DNA of 64,000 nt from Didymodactylos carnosus (lineage: Eukaryota > Rotifera > Eurotatoria > Philodinida > Philodinidae), in contig CAJNOQ010000086.1 in the NCBI GenBank assembly GCA_905250885.1, positions 1 to 64,000 of the forward strand. Direction: 5' to 3'. The notes under the pieces are model-generated. The model did no database searches, was not told the origin of the DNA, and saw nothing but the letters and a program-made list of their open reading frames with translations. How positions within the stretch are numbered: the stretch's first letter is position 1; the number at the start of each line of letters is the position of its first letter. The position numbers and the translations under genes are program-made. Shown piece by piece: positions 1-13,468 of the stretch.

Positions 1-287
1 ACATAGAAGACTTTACTATAATGCTCTCTACTTGCTATCTTAGTATTAGGTGATACTGACTGACCAATGAGAAAAAGGATGTGGTCATCATCTCGGTTAA
101 GATAATCTATTGACAAAGTGTACTGAGAAATTTTCAATAGATTAACCTTTTAAACAAAATGACCAATCAGAAGTCATTCAAAAATTTTTTTTTAAACTAC
201 GAGATTCTATAATATGCGCCGAAAAACTTTTGTCTAACAAGGCAAGTCTATATTCTTTCTCAAACACAGTTTTCTGGTGAGATTGTT

Positions 288-400
288 TTCATCGGGTCGG
301 GTCAGGTTCGGGTTCAGATATTATCGGGTCGGGTCGGGTTCGGGTTAAGTTGTTGTCGGATCGGGTGCGGGTCGGATTCGGGTTAGGTTTTCTTAACCCG
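288..400. repeat. G-rich degenerate GGGTC/GGGTT repeat tract
   Basis: About 110 bases of imperfect GGGTCGGGT and TTCGGGTT units in an otherwise AT-rich region, followed by AACCCGTGCAGGTCTCT. Units are 5-6 bp and irregular, so this is not a clean telomere tract. Such CGGGT-rich stretches are known in subterminal regions of some hAT-type DNA transposons; assigning it to such a relic is inference, and no partner terminal repeat was found. Confidence 0.6.
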
Positions 401-1440
401 TGCAGGTCTCTACCAGACAACAATCGATCGTTAAGTTTTACACTAATTAATCATTTATATTTAACAATGACGCTAAGAATTGGCAAAAGTTTCAGTACCT
501 ATAGTCCTCTGGTGTCAAACTCAGATTGAAAAACTTGATTTTTTTTCAACCTGATTAAATAACTTTTAAAACTTCGTTCTAGACTTAAACGATGCAGAAT
601 TTTGTCTAGTTTTTATGGTATGCTGATATACCTTTTACGTCCTAGTAATAGTATTACTAAGATGTGAAAAGTAACCTTTTTTCAGAGCGGGATTATCCGT
701 CACGTATAGTTTTAAAAATAATGACCAAAAGATGCAGCTATCCGCACTCTACAAAACCTATGAAATAGGTAAAATAGTAACGTTCAGTTTTTGTTACAAA
801 AGAGAGTAAGTTTAATTTAAGTTTTCTATGGAAAAACTACAAACACATTTTTTGTATATGACTTATAAGGTATGGATCTTGTTACATAATTATTTTCTAT
901 AGTATAAAATATAGAGAATTCTTTGCACGTTTTAATGGATATGCTCGATTAAACAAGCCATAGGCTCATAATGCGATCTTGTTCGAAGAAAATGTGTATA
1001 ACTGATAAAAGAGTTGAATTTGGCGAGCAATTATGATAACATTTTATCGTCTATGATAATAAGAGATAATTCACTTTTGAGATCTAATCTCTTAAGTTTA
1101 TCGAACAACCAGATTAGAAACGGAATAAACAGTGAGCCAAAAGGTGAGCATACAATTATAAAAAAACTTTCTTCTTCGAGTATCTTTTGAACGAAATATC
1201 ATAAAGAAAAAAGTGCTAGCTTCCTAGTGCAAAAAAAAATTTTTGAAAAATTTTAGTTTACATAAAACATAAAATTTTCGTATAGTAATAATAAAGTAGA
1301 AATTTTATATTTAAAACAGCATCAAATCTCAATTTCCAATACAAACTTAAACAGGTTTTTCAAATCAGGCTAAAAAAGTAGATTCTTGAAGCAGTTTAGT
1401 AGCGACATCTCTTCTATAGAAACTTTTCGTTCTGAAATTT

Positions 1441-1727
1441 TTTAATTTAGTGTGAATTGAAGAGCAGAAAATTCTGCACAAAATGAGCCATAAGCGGGCT
1501 CTGAACGATATCTAATTAAACAGTTTGAGACCATTCTTTTTTGTATAATCAGTTTGATAGAAAATGATTTTATTTTTCTGCCAGTTCTATGTGCTATCAG
1601 ATCTTTGAAAGAAAGATTGATAAAAGATAGTCTCATACTGCTTAATTAGATATCGTTCAGAGCTTGCTTATAGTTCATTTTGTACAGAATTTTCTGCTCT
1701 TCAATTCACATCAAATTAAATAATTAA
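1441..1727. mobile_element. Inverted-repeat MITE-like element
   Basis: Two arms of about 95 bp, 1441-1535 and 1630-1727, are inverted copies with few mismatches (shared core GAATTGAAGAGCAGAAAATT). They surround about 95 bp of unique AT-rich sequence. There is no coding capacity. The structure fits a small non-autonomous DNA element or foldback; the family and target-site duplication could not be determined. Confidence 0.7.
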
Positions 1728-2563
1728 ATGATTAGAGATATATCGTACCTTTGTAACTGGCATGATCAATGGCATAATATCAGAATAAACTATAACGATA
1801 TCATATTGTCAGCGACAAGCTTTCTAACTTTTCAATTTATTCGACAAAGCAAAATCAAAACCAAAATGTTAGTGTTTCTTTAGTATATTCCAACAACATA
1901 CATAAACACGATAAAAAAGAACAAGGCAAAAATAAACGTAAAAGGAGCCAAAAAAATTGCGTGTTTATTTATTTTATTTTTTTTCTAGCACTGTTCGATA
2001 TACAAAAAAAATAGAGATGAGGTAAATAAAAAAATATCTCTTTGAATGCGTTTATGTATACATAAATGCAATAAACGCATGTATACACTGCTTGAATGTC
2101 TGTATAGATGAGGAAAATGATTAAGAGTGAGTCTATCAAAATGTGGGACTGCAAAAAAATGTGGTGAAAGCAAAAAATTTGATATACGAGTTTTTGAGTC
2201 TCCTTCAAAATTTCATTGTTGAGTTACATTTTCATTTAAAACATATCAGATATTCGTGTTCATCATATAAAACCGAATAGAATGAGACGCTTTTCAGATT
2301 TTTAGAGCTAAATTCGGAAAAACAACTATCTCTGGACCTCGATGGAGATAAATGTTTTTAGAAAAGTTTTTTAACTCGTATTCATAGCTTTAATCTAAGA
2401 CCGACCTTATTGAATAAAAACTTAAGATAAATCTAAATGTAGAAGATGAGCGATATTTAGATGGACTCTCTCTTAAACTACATAACTAAAAAAATTAAAC
2501 TTAATTATTTAATTAAATAACCAACAAAAGACAAAAAATAGAGAGCAAAGTATCAGAATTACA

Positions 2564-5500
2564 TTAGGTAGTACTGCGATACGGAATCCACACTTGTACT
2601 TGATACTCAAATGCTGATGTTAACCATAAAGACCGTAACACTTGTACACGCTTTTGGTTTAAATATAACGTTTTTCCTCGTTTTAAATCAATATCTTCTT
2701 CATCGTGTTGATCTTGAAATAAAAAATTAGAAGTATGATTATGCCTGACAAAGATGAAAGAGTATCTTACCGAGATATAATGAGCCCCACTGACCAGAAC
2801 GGTTTGGACGGTAAATGTGTACAATTGTTGATTGAATATCCAGCATCAATGCAGCTGGTTTACCGCAATCATTATCATGCTGAAAATAGAAAAACGTTAA
2901 TATTGACATTTGATTAAGAACTCTTTCTGTAGATCGTTACTTGTTTCGCTCTGTTTCGTTGATAATCGCAACAGGACGGTTGATAACGTTTTACAAATGA
3001 ACCGCCACAAATTAAACATAATAATACTTGAGTTGTCGTCTCAGAGCACACCTTGCATTGATACTCGCTATACAAACGATATAAATCTTCATATTTTTGA
3101 GGTAAATCGATTAATCTCGGAGGATTAAACACTGGTTGAGTAATAAAGCACGCCTGCAGATGAACCAGTCATTTTAAATATTAAAGAATCTTGCTATATA
3201 TAAAGTGTACCTTAGTCATGCTTGCAGAATGTCTTGCGCAATTATTCACTTCTTCCAACCATGTACGAAGTAAAATCAATGGTTCACTACAAAACCAACG
3301 AGGAACTGGTAACCCGTTTGGTTTTCTCGATAGATTCAAATAATCAGCCAATAGTGGCACGAGTTGTTCAATTGGTATTAATTCTCCAATCTATTGAAAA
3401 AAATTTAACAGTAAAACAGAGTTTCCACGTGTACGCACTTTAGTAACTAATAACACGTGTTTAACGCGAATAATTTATGGAAAAATCAGAGAAATATGAT
3501 AGAGACGAACCTACGAATTGAAATATCGGTGGAAAGAAAAATGATTTGCCACAAATACTACCTTTCAAAAACTAATTTAAATATAAATGTGTCAAATGCA
3601 AATGAGAACATACTTTCCATGGCATTTCCTCTGAATATAATCGATACTTGATTAATGATGCTACTTTGATATAATAAGTACAATTTTTCGTTAATTCGGC
3701 TTCGATTGATTCAATTGGTCGAGCAATTTTCTAAAAATGAGTGGCACAAATAATATTGTTAAAAGCTCTTAACATTCATACTGACATACCTCGGATTGTG
3801 ATTGTCCTTCATCCATCATATCGTTTCCCGATTCAGCAGATAAGTCGCTATCGTTTAACATTGTTAAACATTCACTTATATATGCATTTGTTGATATTTC
3901 ATCTTGCTAAATGAAAATGATTATTATATCAAAACTCTTTAGTGCCTAAGAAACAGATATATAAAATTTGCTGTTATTTGTTACAAGGCGAATTGATACA
4001 AACCTTTAACGTCTGATGTGTTGTCGTTGACAAGTCTAATTTGTCTTGATCTGATAATCGCCGTAGAATGGAAATTAAGTTTTTGATATATTCAACATTG
4101 TATACAACTTGAACGAGTGTATCATACTGTTCTACAACAAGCAAAAAAAAGCAATAGAGAGATATTAATAGGCTTCATATTAAAGGATGCTCGCAAAACA
4201 CGAGCGAATGAAAACAACTTATCATCATATCCAACAATGTGAAAACAAGCAAACTTTTGACATCTTTACAGATCTTCTTCTTATATTTTTTTTAACAGAT
4301 GCACATATTTACCTGTTAATATCTTTGTTGGTATACTCATTATTAGTTGATATAACATTGTTATCGGATCACGTAGCAAAATCGCCATTAGTTTTTCTTC
4401 GTTGTGAAATGCACTAAAAAAAGGTTTAGATCAATCTTTGATTCATAAAGCACTTCATGTCAATCTATTTTCTATTTTGCTACTCACTCATTATCAGTAA
4501 TAGCACATTGTAATCCAGTTAATTCCGTCCATAAACGTTGATGACAAAAAGGATAGCTAATGTGCATAAGTTCATGCATATGCTCTAGGATGTAAAACAA
4601 AAAGAATATGCAGTAAAAATCAACACACAGAGAGCACACACTTACTATAATAGGATTTTCGTATGTTTTTCTGATTTGAACTTGAACTATTATCATAAAA
4701 TATGATATCATGTTCAATTTGTGCTCTAATTATGAGAAACAGAATTACATGCTACATGTATTTAAATTTTTCAGACAGTTAAAAATCTTACCTCAATAAA
4801 GCACAACTGATCTCTGCTTCTTTTTGATCAACACTGTGCACTTCATATTCAGTTTTTATGTATAATGGACTAACGGGCGATATCAAATTATCCATTGTAT
4901 TCGCAGCAACCACCGTTTTAAACGCTTGTAAATATTTTGTGCATTGTTCATCACTCTAATTTAAAAACAAAGTTAGTTTCATTAGTTGTTGACCAATGAG
5001 AAAGTACGTCAGCATCCAGAACTTTCTACTGTTCAGAAAGGTTGTATGTAACTACTGTCAGCTCAGTAGTGGACTCAGTGATTTTTTGAATAACTCGAAA
5101 ACGGAAAAAGAGAGAGAGTTTTAGCTTTCGATAATTGATAAAGAAGACTAAGACACATCTTTTCGTCTGTATAACAAATTTTGAAATCTAATTCGGAAGT
5201 AGGACTTTGACAAGATGTTTGGAACATCAGTCTGAGTCTCTGGAGATAACATGACAATACAATGGTTGTTTTAAGTGAATAGATAGCTTAAAGTGTCTTT
5301 TGATAAAAAGAATCAAATGAGGCCTTTGTTTTCGGTGATCCCTATGAGGCAATTGTCGGTATCGGTACTTCGGTAGTAAAATACTCTTTTGTAAATCAAA
5401 GAAGGATTGCTCAGATGAAAAGACAAAGAATACATCCTTCTGTTTTTCTTAGATGTTTTGCATACGAGCAGTGTGAATGAGTATGTGAGAAAGCAAATAA

Positions 5501-8500
5501 ATAAAGAAGACGGTAGCGATATGTCTCATGCAGTTGAATAGGATAACTAGAAGAAAAACTATGATTCATCGTCAGTTTTACCGTGATATTCAAGTACAGG
5601 TTGAAACGCTTCTTATGTTACAAAATGAAGTCAATTTTCTCAAATTTTTGTTTTAAAATTTTTGTTTTGTAGTTCCGAAAGTACCCAACCAGTTGGTATC
5701 TAAGACGACATCAGTATCAACATATCGACAATGCTTTAATTTGAATGCGGCATCGAATTTTACAGCCGGAAAAACTGTAAGATTTTGCTAGTATATTGCT
5801 TATTAATAGACAAAAGAATAGTCAAAATTCTGTAAGTTCTAACGTTTTGAAGTCTATCATATATGTTAAGTGATGTGTGACTTGTTTAGTCCTGAGTCAG
5901 CCTGAAAACACAGATTTTTGAAAAGCTGCTTTTCACAAGATTTTGGACACTTTACTTCAAAACAAACAATACCACAAGAGTTTGCACTGTCGATTATATA
6001 TACTATACAATTTCAAGGTCATCCTGCAAGTCAAAGGGTATCAATTGTGGTGCTGCAAGCAAATTCGATACCATTTTTTTATGAATCACCGAAAACAAAG
6101 GCCTCATTTGAGTCTTTTTATCAAAAGACACTTTAAGCTATCTATTCACGTAAAACGACCATTGTATTGCCATGTTGTCTCCAGAGACTCAGACTGATTT
6201 TCCAAACATCTTGTCAAAGTCCTACTTCCGAATTAGATTTCAAAATTTGTTATACAGACGAAAAGATGTGTCTTAGTCCTCTTTATCAATTATCGAAAGC
6301 TAAAACTCTCTCTCTTTTTCCGTTTTCGAGTTATTCAAAAAATCACTGAGTCCACTATTTGACTGTACGAACAGCAATAAATTCATCATACTAAAAGCGA
6401 TCTAATAGGATGTGACAGCTGCTGCGTTATTTGTTCGATAATTGATAAAGATCGTTGTTGTTGTTGGCGCTTATCATCTAAATAATCGTATGAATCGAAA
6501 ATTGGTATCAGGGTATTGGCATACTGGCGACACAATGGACAACGAAATTCTTGATTGATGGACAATCCGAGTGATGTTGGGTGCTTGAAACAGTAAAAAA
6601 ATGATTAGTTTGAACACCAATAGATAGCAATGAAAAGATTATTACCGGATGAAGCGATTTTAAATAAGATGTTAAACATTCCAAATGAATACAATGTCCA
6701 CATGAATGAATTAAACATGAATTCAACCATCTATTATTGACACCATAGCTAACAATATCCTGTGCAAAAAAAAAAGTAAATCACCATACCAAATTTATTG
6801 AGTGTACGTACTGGTTGACGATAAAGCGATAGTAACTTTGCAATATAATTTGTATAATATACTTTCATCGTCACTGATGTCGTGTTTGGTTCATTCGCAT
6901 GAGAATATTGGATACTGGGCACTAAAGCAAAGGATTTTTTGTACACAGAATGGGTGTGAGAATGACTGACATACATATCGATGAATAACTGATACCAATA
7001 AGACCCATTTGTGTTTTATTATCTTCCTTTGATACTCGACATATGCAACATTCATATTGATCTATTACAGTTCCTGCTGGATTTGTTGTTGCTGTCGTTA
7101 GATGATCAGAATGATGAGATGTTTGAGGCTGATCAGAAATACCATGTAATCTCGACTGATCATCAGAGGTCTGTTCATTGATATAGGCCATTTGAGATTG
7201 AGCTATTTCAGCCAGAAGTTTTTGTTGACGAGCTTTAGCTCTTGCTCTTCTAAAATTGATAAAAAGATGGCAATGAGACGACTGTAAGGAGAATTTCAGC
7301 ATACAAGATCGATAATGCAATAGACAGAGTTCACTCAGTATTACGAGTTTGGAAACATACTTTTGTTCCATCGTCATGTCTGCTTTTGTTCCTGATGGTT
7401 TTTGATTCGAATAAAGAGTTTTCAGTTTGTTTGTTTCATTATTCACGTGTGATCGACATTTTTCTGATGATTGTATACAACGTGCTAATATCTGACTAAT
7501 AAAATATTGTCCATCCCCAATTCTTGATGTTGACGGTTTACACTCATTATTCAATATTGATTTCATAATGTCAAAAAACGTGTCTAGTCGCATACGATAT
7601 AATATTTTCAATAATAAAGATATAATACTTTCATTCACATATTCTGATACTGTGGTAATTTTTGTTGATGTTTGAGTGTAAACTGTACGAGATGGTTTTG
7701 AAGATTTTTGAATGTCTAAAGTTGAAAAAATTTATTGTATATTATTGAGTTTAGATGAATTTTTTCACCTTCTGTTGTTTCTTGCGAAGATAATGTACTT
7801 GACCGAAGTTGTTCGTTACGATCGTCAAGTTCTAAACGTTCTTCTTGCTGATTCACTTTAATAATAATTGTACTCATATTAACTAAAATATTGTCAAAAT
7901 CATAATAGGTTTCATATTGACTATCTTGAACACATTTTGTCTCTTCACATATCACTTCCTTATCAACCTAAACAGAAAAACAGAGTTATAATTCTCGTTG
8001 TTTTCTATTAATTGTGCTTACTTCATCCTTTTCGTTTGTTGACGTCATTTCTACATTATTTTGTTCGTTCGATGACGAAGATAATTCGCTTATCTGAAAT
8101 TTGAAAAAGATTAAGTATTAAAAATATAATGTATTTGAATTTTTTACCTGTATAACAGCCATTTCTATCAAATATACAGTTAGATAAAGAATATTTTCAG
8201 TGACTCGTTTATCTTTGAGATACTACAAATACAGATAAAAATTAAATTCTGAACAAATACTGTAACTCATTTTTTCTGACATACGGCGTCCAATGACATA
8301 AATAAGCATCCATGTAACACACGTGATTGCAAAAGATTTTGTAAATTTGCCAAATAAGGGTGATCAAATTCAGGAAAACGAAATGGTGGCCATAACTGAT
8401 GTATCGTTTTAAAAAGACCTTTTTGTTTAATACTAGACATAGAAAAAAAGCGTATAGATGACACAATGCAAGGAATAAATTTAAAAAATAGTTAATGAGA

Positions 8501-11500
8501 TAATTCTGTAAGGATGGAAATGAAGCTGGTATGAAGCTACACGTGCTCATAGAGTAAAGATCACTATAGTTACATTCAAATATTGTATGCCGCAATATTG
8601 TATTCGAAATCGATTGTTTCTGAGTAAGGCAAAACTTCTTATGTCTAAAATTGTATTAATAACCTCTGTCCGATTCCTTCTACTTACTAAGTTGAATATC
8701 GTTCTAAGGCATTATTGAAATATAATCTTTTGGACCATCGTACAAGTACACATACTGGATCATATTCAGTTTCCCATATATAACCTATGGTAAAAATCAA
8801 CTATTTTAGATCATCTACTTAGTCGTTGTCTTCAATTACCTTTTAAGACGTATTTTCCTTGTTGAAGACTACCAAGTAATTCCACAGATGGAGCAACATA
8901 ATCAGCTACCTGGTAAAAAGTAATAATCGTTGTGAATCAATTAATAAGTTTCATAAAACTCTAATTCTTACGTCAATTAAAATTGTTTCAATTTCTTTTC
9001 GATTTGTTCCCATTGGTGATGCATCAGGTATGTTTTCTTCAATTTCACTATATAAACGATTATTTGCACATAAAATTGTTATGACTTCTGAACGTGTTCG
9101 TTTGGGATTGCGAATAACTAGTAAAATATAAAAGAAAATAATGAATATTAAGAACGAAAATATTGTTCGTCTGGCTTACCAATAAAGGGGTGAAAAGAAA
9201 GTATAGCTACTATTGTGATCAATGCACTTTCAAACATTGGCACATCTTGCGTGTCTTCCAAATAGGCTGACTGTCGCTGATGATAACATAACCAATCGTT
9301 GACATAAAATCTAATGGTATAACAACAACAACAGCATCATCTAATATGGAAAGAAAGATCTTTCGTCTTACTTTGATAATAAATAACTCATAAATGCATT
9401 TGGCTCAATGTAACTTGCCAATAACTATACAACAAGAAAAAATGAAATAATCTAACAAAAATCACAGCGGGATTCGTTTTACCTGAATAAAAAATAAATC
9501 AGCGTCGTGCATAGACGGTGAAAAAGCACTAAAAACGGAAAACAATTACAATACCAGCAACACTAATCAAATTCTGACCTTTTAGAATATGTTTTAGCTT
9601 GAACAGTTATTTGAGAACCATTTCTCAGCCATAAATTTGCTAGAATTTCATGATAGCCGCTCTAGAAAAACAAAAAAAAAGCTAGCGTAAAAGTGCGACT
9701 GGCAAAATAGCTCGTACCACAGCTTTCAATGGATAAAATAATAAATCGAATAGCTTTGCTTGATTTGTTATTGGTAAAAAGGTTGATGGATGAACATTAT
9801 AATTGTATATAGCATTGTGTGCAAATACCGACATATAGCGATGTAGCGGCAAATGAAATGTTAATCTCCCTGGATAAGACTATAACGAGAAATAAAAATG
9901 ATATGTAAGCTAAAATAAAGAAGAAAACCAGATATCTTACATGTGTTGTTGAGCTATAATCAATTGCTGTTAGCCAATCTTCGACACTTTTTACTAACCA
10001 CTTCATTGTAGATACAATCAAATTTACTGACACCTTTACAGCAAACGTAAACGATAGTGAGAACAACACAACTACTCTCATATTTTCAAACTTACTTACA
10101 TCTGTTTGTATATGATTAATCATACACCACATTGCGGCAGCACATATTTCCAATTCAGTTGTAAATGCATACAGATAACTTTGAGGTTCATATTCAACAT
10201 GATGTGAAAAAACACGATGATTCACATTCATTCCTAAACAAACATACTACCAGATTTCATATCAAATTATTGAAGCGATTATTAATAATTACCTTGAAAG
10301 AGTGAAACAAATTTTAACCATAATGAAAAATATTTTGGATTTTCTAAAATCGTTACGGTGATATTTTTGTGCGATAATATATTAACAAAATCACTGACTA
10401 ATGGCCAATATAAATTTCGTTTAATTAATGTATGATCAACATCAACAACAACGGCCGTACCAGTAACATCGCCGATTTCTTCATCTGAATTTTTACGTAC
10501 TAAAATGAAAATTTTATTATTTTTACTACGTACAAAACACAATAAATTCATAATGAGAAAAGACTATGAGTAAAAGTGACTGTACATGCTAGTGGATGTG
10601 GTATGAGTAATTGTTCTTTATTTTCGAACATATTCCAAATACATGATAGCACAACAGAAATAAGATGACAGCTATTCATTGCATATTCTGTTATTGAATG
10701 ACTACTAAACAATTGAACACTAATATGTACAAGACGGCTGGGAATATCGTCGGACGAATTACTGTCACTAACCAATGATAATAAAATCATGCCGTAATAG
10801 CGTAAAAATGTTTTCGTAAATAACATCTAATAAAGTAAACAAAATGAAGTAATAAGATCTGTTTGATCATACATACACAGCTTACTTTAAAGTTTAAATT
10901 TGGTAATAAACTTAACAAAAATCGTACTAAATCTTCTGGTAGTTGAGCATAAACACACCAAAACATCAGTTCATCTAATAATGTTTTTATTCCAATATCG
11001 AATGGCATTTTTTCAGTAACATCACCATTATCAATCAAATTATCAGCAAAATAGACGTTTGGTATTGCATCAAATATTTGTTTCAAATAATCATAATAAT
11101 AAGCTTTTTTAGATTCGTCTAAAGTAGAAGATCAAACAAGCGTAATCTTGTGTAGTTTTATCTTGGATACACTCACTATCTGTGGTAAAATTTCGATATA
11201 ATTCTTCGTCAACCAGCGCATTGGTGATATATATCTGAATAGCAGAGCCTAAATCCGACAGTTTGTTCAGTAGATCAAGTAACTCAGGCCCTTCATTTTG
11301 TTTGTCTGGAAGAAAACGAAACAATAAACAATAAGAACTCAAACAAACTAAATATTTATTATGTACCAAGGAAACCTGCCATACGCAATGCTTTTACTAA
11401 ACATTTAAGTGTGTACGGTATGAGAAATTCAGCGCAACAAATAAGTTCCCTAGGTGGATGGTCCATTTGTGGACGACCAGGTCCATGGTGAGTACAAAAT

Positions 11501-12116
11501 CTAAAATAATCGTAACAGTTTTATAAAAAGAGCATTTAACTTTTGTAGTGAATAACTACCCAGATGCGTGCATGACACTTGCGTCACCACAATCACATGC
11601 GCCACCCGCTTGGCTCTTAAACATGTTATAGTTATGACCTTCGTGATTACCATTTCTGAAGCATTCTGCACAAATTGACATACAAGGACTAATGCTACAT
11701 GTTCTGAAAAAAAAACAGAGCAAAATTTGACCCGATAAAGTGGATGACGAGACAAACGATGTCAAATTCACTAACCGACACCGATAGGCCACAAAATGAG
11801 CAGTCCAAACTAATCCACAAACAGTCGAACTATCATAAAGTAAGACTGAAAATATACAAAAGACATGAATTTTTTTAACGTCTCTGATCTATATCAGTGC
11901 TATAATTGATGAAATACCTTTTTTGCTGAATTCGGCTAATGGTAGATCACCAGGTATGTATAATTTGAATAAATTCGTTAAAGTTTCAAAGTTTTCGTTA
12001 TTATCGATTTGCGTTTTTAGAAATAATTGTACATCATTTGAGTCAGTCTTGCCATTTAAACAATAATCTTGTAACTGTTTCACTGAAAGTGAGGCAGTAG
12101 AATATTCACCTAACAT
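2564..12116 (-). CDS. UBR3: UBR3-like N-recognin-family E3 ubiquitin-protein ligase, multi-exon
   Basis: UBR3 is a large RING-type E3 ligase; family members transfer ubiquitin from E2 enzymes to cytosolic substrates. Reading from the right, exon 12120-11918 leads to about 11847-11776 (containing [12 protein letters not shown]) and then the UBR box (11705-11569, with [18 protein letters not shown]), which matches UBR3 rather than UBR1/2. Further conserved blocks include [18 protein letters not shown] (~10960), [11 protein letters not shown] (~10735), [16 protein letters not shown] (~10400) and [13 protein letters not shown] (~10200). A RING-H2 is split over 7081-6500 (YECCICR ... [11 protein letters not shown] ... 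CPLCRQYAN). The C-terminal cap contains [19 protein letters not shown] (~3060) and [10 protein letters not shown] (~2665), and the stop is at 2564. The start is uncertain: the ATG at 12116 lies four bases after a good acceptor, so a 5' UTR intron is likely; an ATG exon at about 12632 is an alternative. Many introns are 50-100 bp. One is inflated by an inverted-repeat element. Confidence 0.93.
5069..6360. mobile_element. 1.3-kb inverted-repeat element inside a UBR3 intron
   Basis: The arms 5069-5343 and 6086-6360 are near-identical inverted copies of about 275 bp. They begin and end with GTGGACTCAGTGATTTTTTG, and a TA dinucleotide flanks each end, which fits a TA target-site duplication as in Tc1/mariner-type elements (inference). 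The middle, about 740 bp, has no recognisable transposase. The element lies in the intron between the exon ending at about 6392 and the exon starting at about 4956, and makes up about 90% of it. Its right end is only about 30 bp from the splice donor. Confidence 0.85.
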
Positions 12117-13468
12117 TAATCTAAAAGTAAATTTCACTAAAATCAATTGTTGTTGGACTTTCTTTCTTTGGAGTAAGGAGGCGAGAGAAGAAAAATAACA
12201 ACAAAAACCAATGTTAACTGTAAATAATAACTGTGCTCATCTATTTTATACAAATAACACTAATAATTTCTCAAATGAAGAAACTAAGATTGATCAAGTG
12301 AAGTCGAGTTCGATTTGAGATAATTGATCTTTCTCTCATGACCAATTCAAATTTCGTATTGTACCTCTTTAGAGGATCCTTCAGTCGCACATAAAAATAT
12401 GTTTTAGAAAAGCCAATCAAAACAGTTTTGTTACATAACGAGAATGATGATAAGAGTATAGACAACCGATTATAATCTCACGTAAAAAAACAAATAAAAT
12501 GCGTCTAATGCTGAGTTTAAGTAATATGGAATCTTTAACTGTCGGGAGTCCTGACGTTTCAACTGCAGAAAAGTTCTTAGCAGTGTCTTTAATAGAAAAT
12601 TTTGTTATGGTGAGTTTTTCGACACTTGACATTGGTAGTTTTACACTTAGAATTTGGAATTAAATTAGAATCTACTTCACAACCAAATTTGCAGTTAGAA
12701 ATAAAGTGAAAACTACCGCAGATTTCACTTTTTCAAGATAAAATACAGTGACAATTCCGGTTATTCACCGTGTTGTTAAAACATTGATCCTTAGCAATCA
12801 ATAACGTATCCGAGAGCCTACTCTGAAAACAAAATTTCTTCAACAATCTTCCCTCCAAAATAATACTTATAACAGCCGCTTCTACTACTTCATTGTTGAA
12901 AATCAATACCGACGAAAGGTAGATCAGTCAATAATTTCTATCAGACAGGTCAGACTTTTTCGCAAATAAAGGCCAAAATTAGCTGAATCATTCTCATTCA
13001 AACTTTCTTATTCTAATTAAAATGTTATAATGATTATAACATTTTAATTAGAATAAGAAAGTTTTCTCGGTGGACCTCCGTTTTCATTTTCTCTTCCGTT
13101 AAGTTTTGTCGACACTGATATAAGAATAAATATTTTTGACAAATTATGACAGCTACTATCATGTCAGTTTTCTCTGATTTTCTTTCTGAGCGCATCAGCT
13201 TCTGCATACGAAGAAAAAAAAGAGCGACAGTGGAAGAGCCATTATCATAACTACTTTAGTAAAATCTTCTGCATTTGAACGATGTGTATTAGGATTGTGA
13301 AGAGAAAACTTTTCGTTTTATTTCAACCTTAAATAAACATTAAGAAGTCAAGCGCAAGCTTTTTGTTTACTAGGAAGGTAAAATTTTTTACGTTGAGTGA
13401 TATATACATGATTAATCAATAGAAATTTGAAAATAATTCTATTCTGGTTAATAAGTAAATAGAGTAAT
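12117..13468. other. Spacer upstream of UBR3
   Basis: This should hold the UBR3 promoter and possibly a 5' UTR or first coding exon near 12500-12632, where an ATG frame of about 40 residues could splice to 12120. That link is not proven. It also contains the perfect palindrome at 13001-13063. No other coding signal was seen. Confidence 0.5.
13001..13063. repeat. Perfect palindrome with 30-bp arms
   Basis: The arm 13001-13030 (beginning AACTTTCTTATTCTAATTAA) is followed after 3 bases by its exact reverse complement at 13034-13063. There is no mismatch, so the hairpin is either recent or maintained. It could be a structured RNA or cruciform, or a templated inversion scar; function unknown. Confidence 0.9.

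Larger units (their letters stand above)
1..2563. other. Non-coding spacer left of the UBR3 gene
   Basis: No convincing coding exon was found here; the short ORFs are low-complexity and AT-driven. It contains the G-rich degenerate repeat at about 290-400 and the inverted-repeat element at 1441-1727, listed separately. The rest is AT-rich sequence in which nothing else was recognised. The right end abuts the stop codon of the minus-strand UBR3-like gene, so its 3' UTR and polyadenylation signals should lie in roughly 2300-2560. Confidence 0.6.

Noticed and set aside
288-400. Telomere or internal telomeric repeat
   Set aside because: Units are irregular GGGTC/GGGTT mixes and do not form a uniform tandem array, nor do they match TGTGGG.
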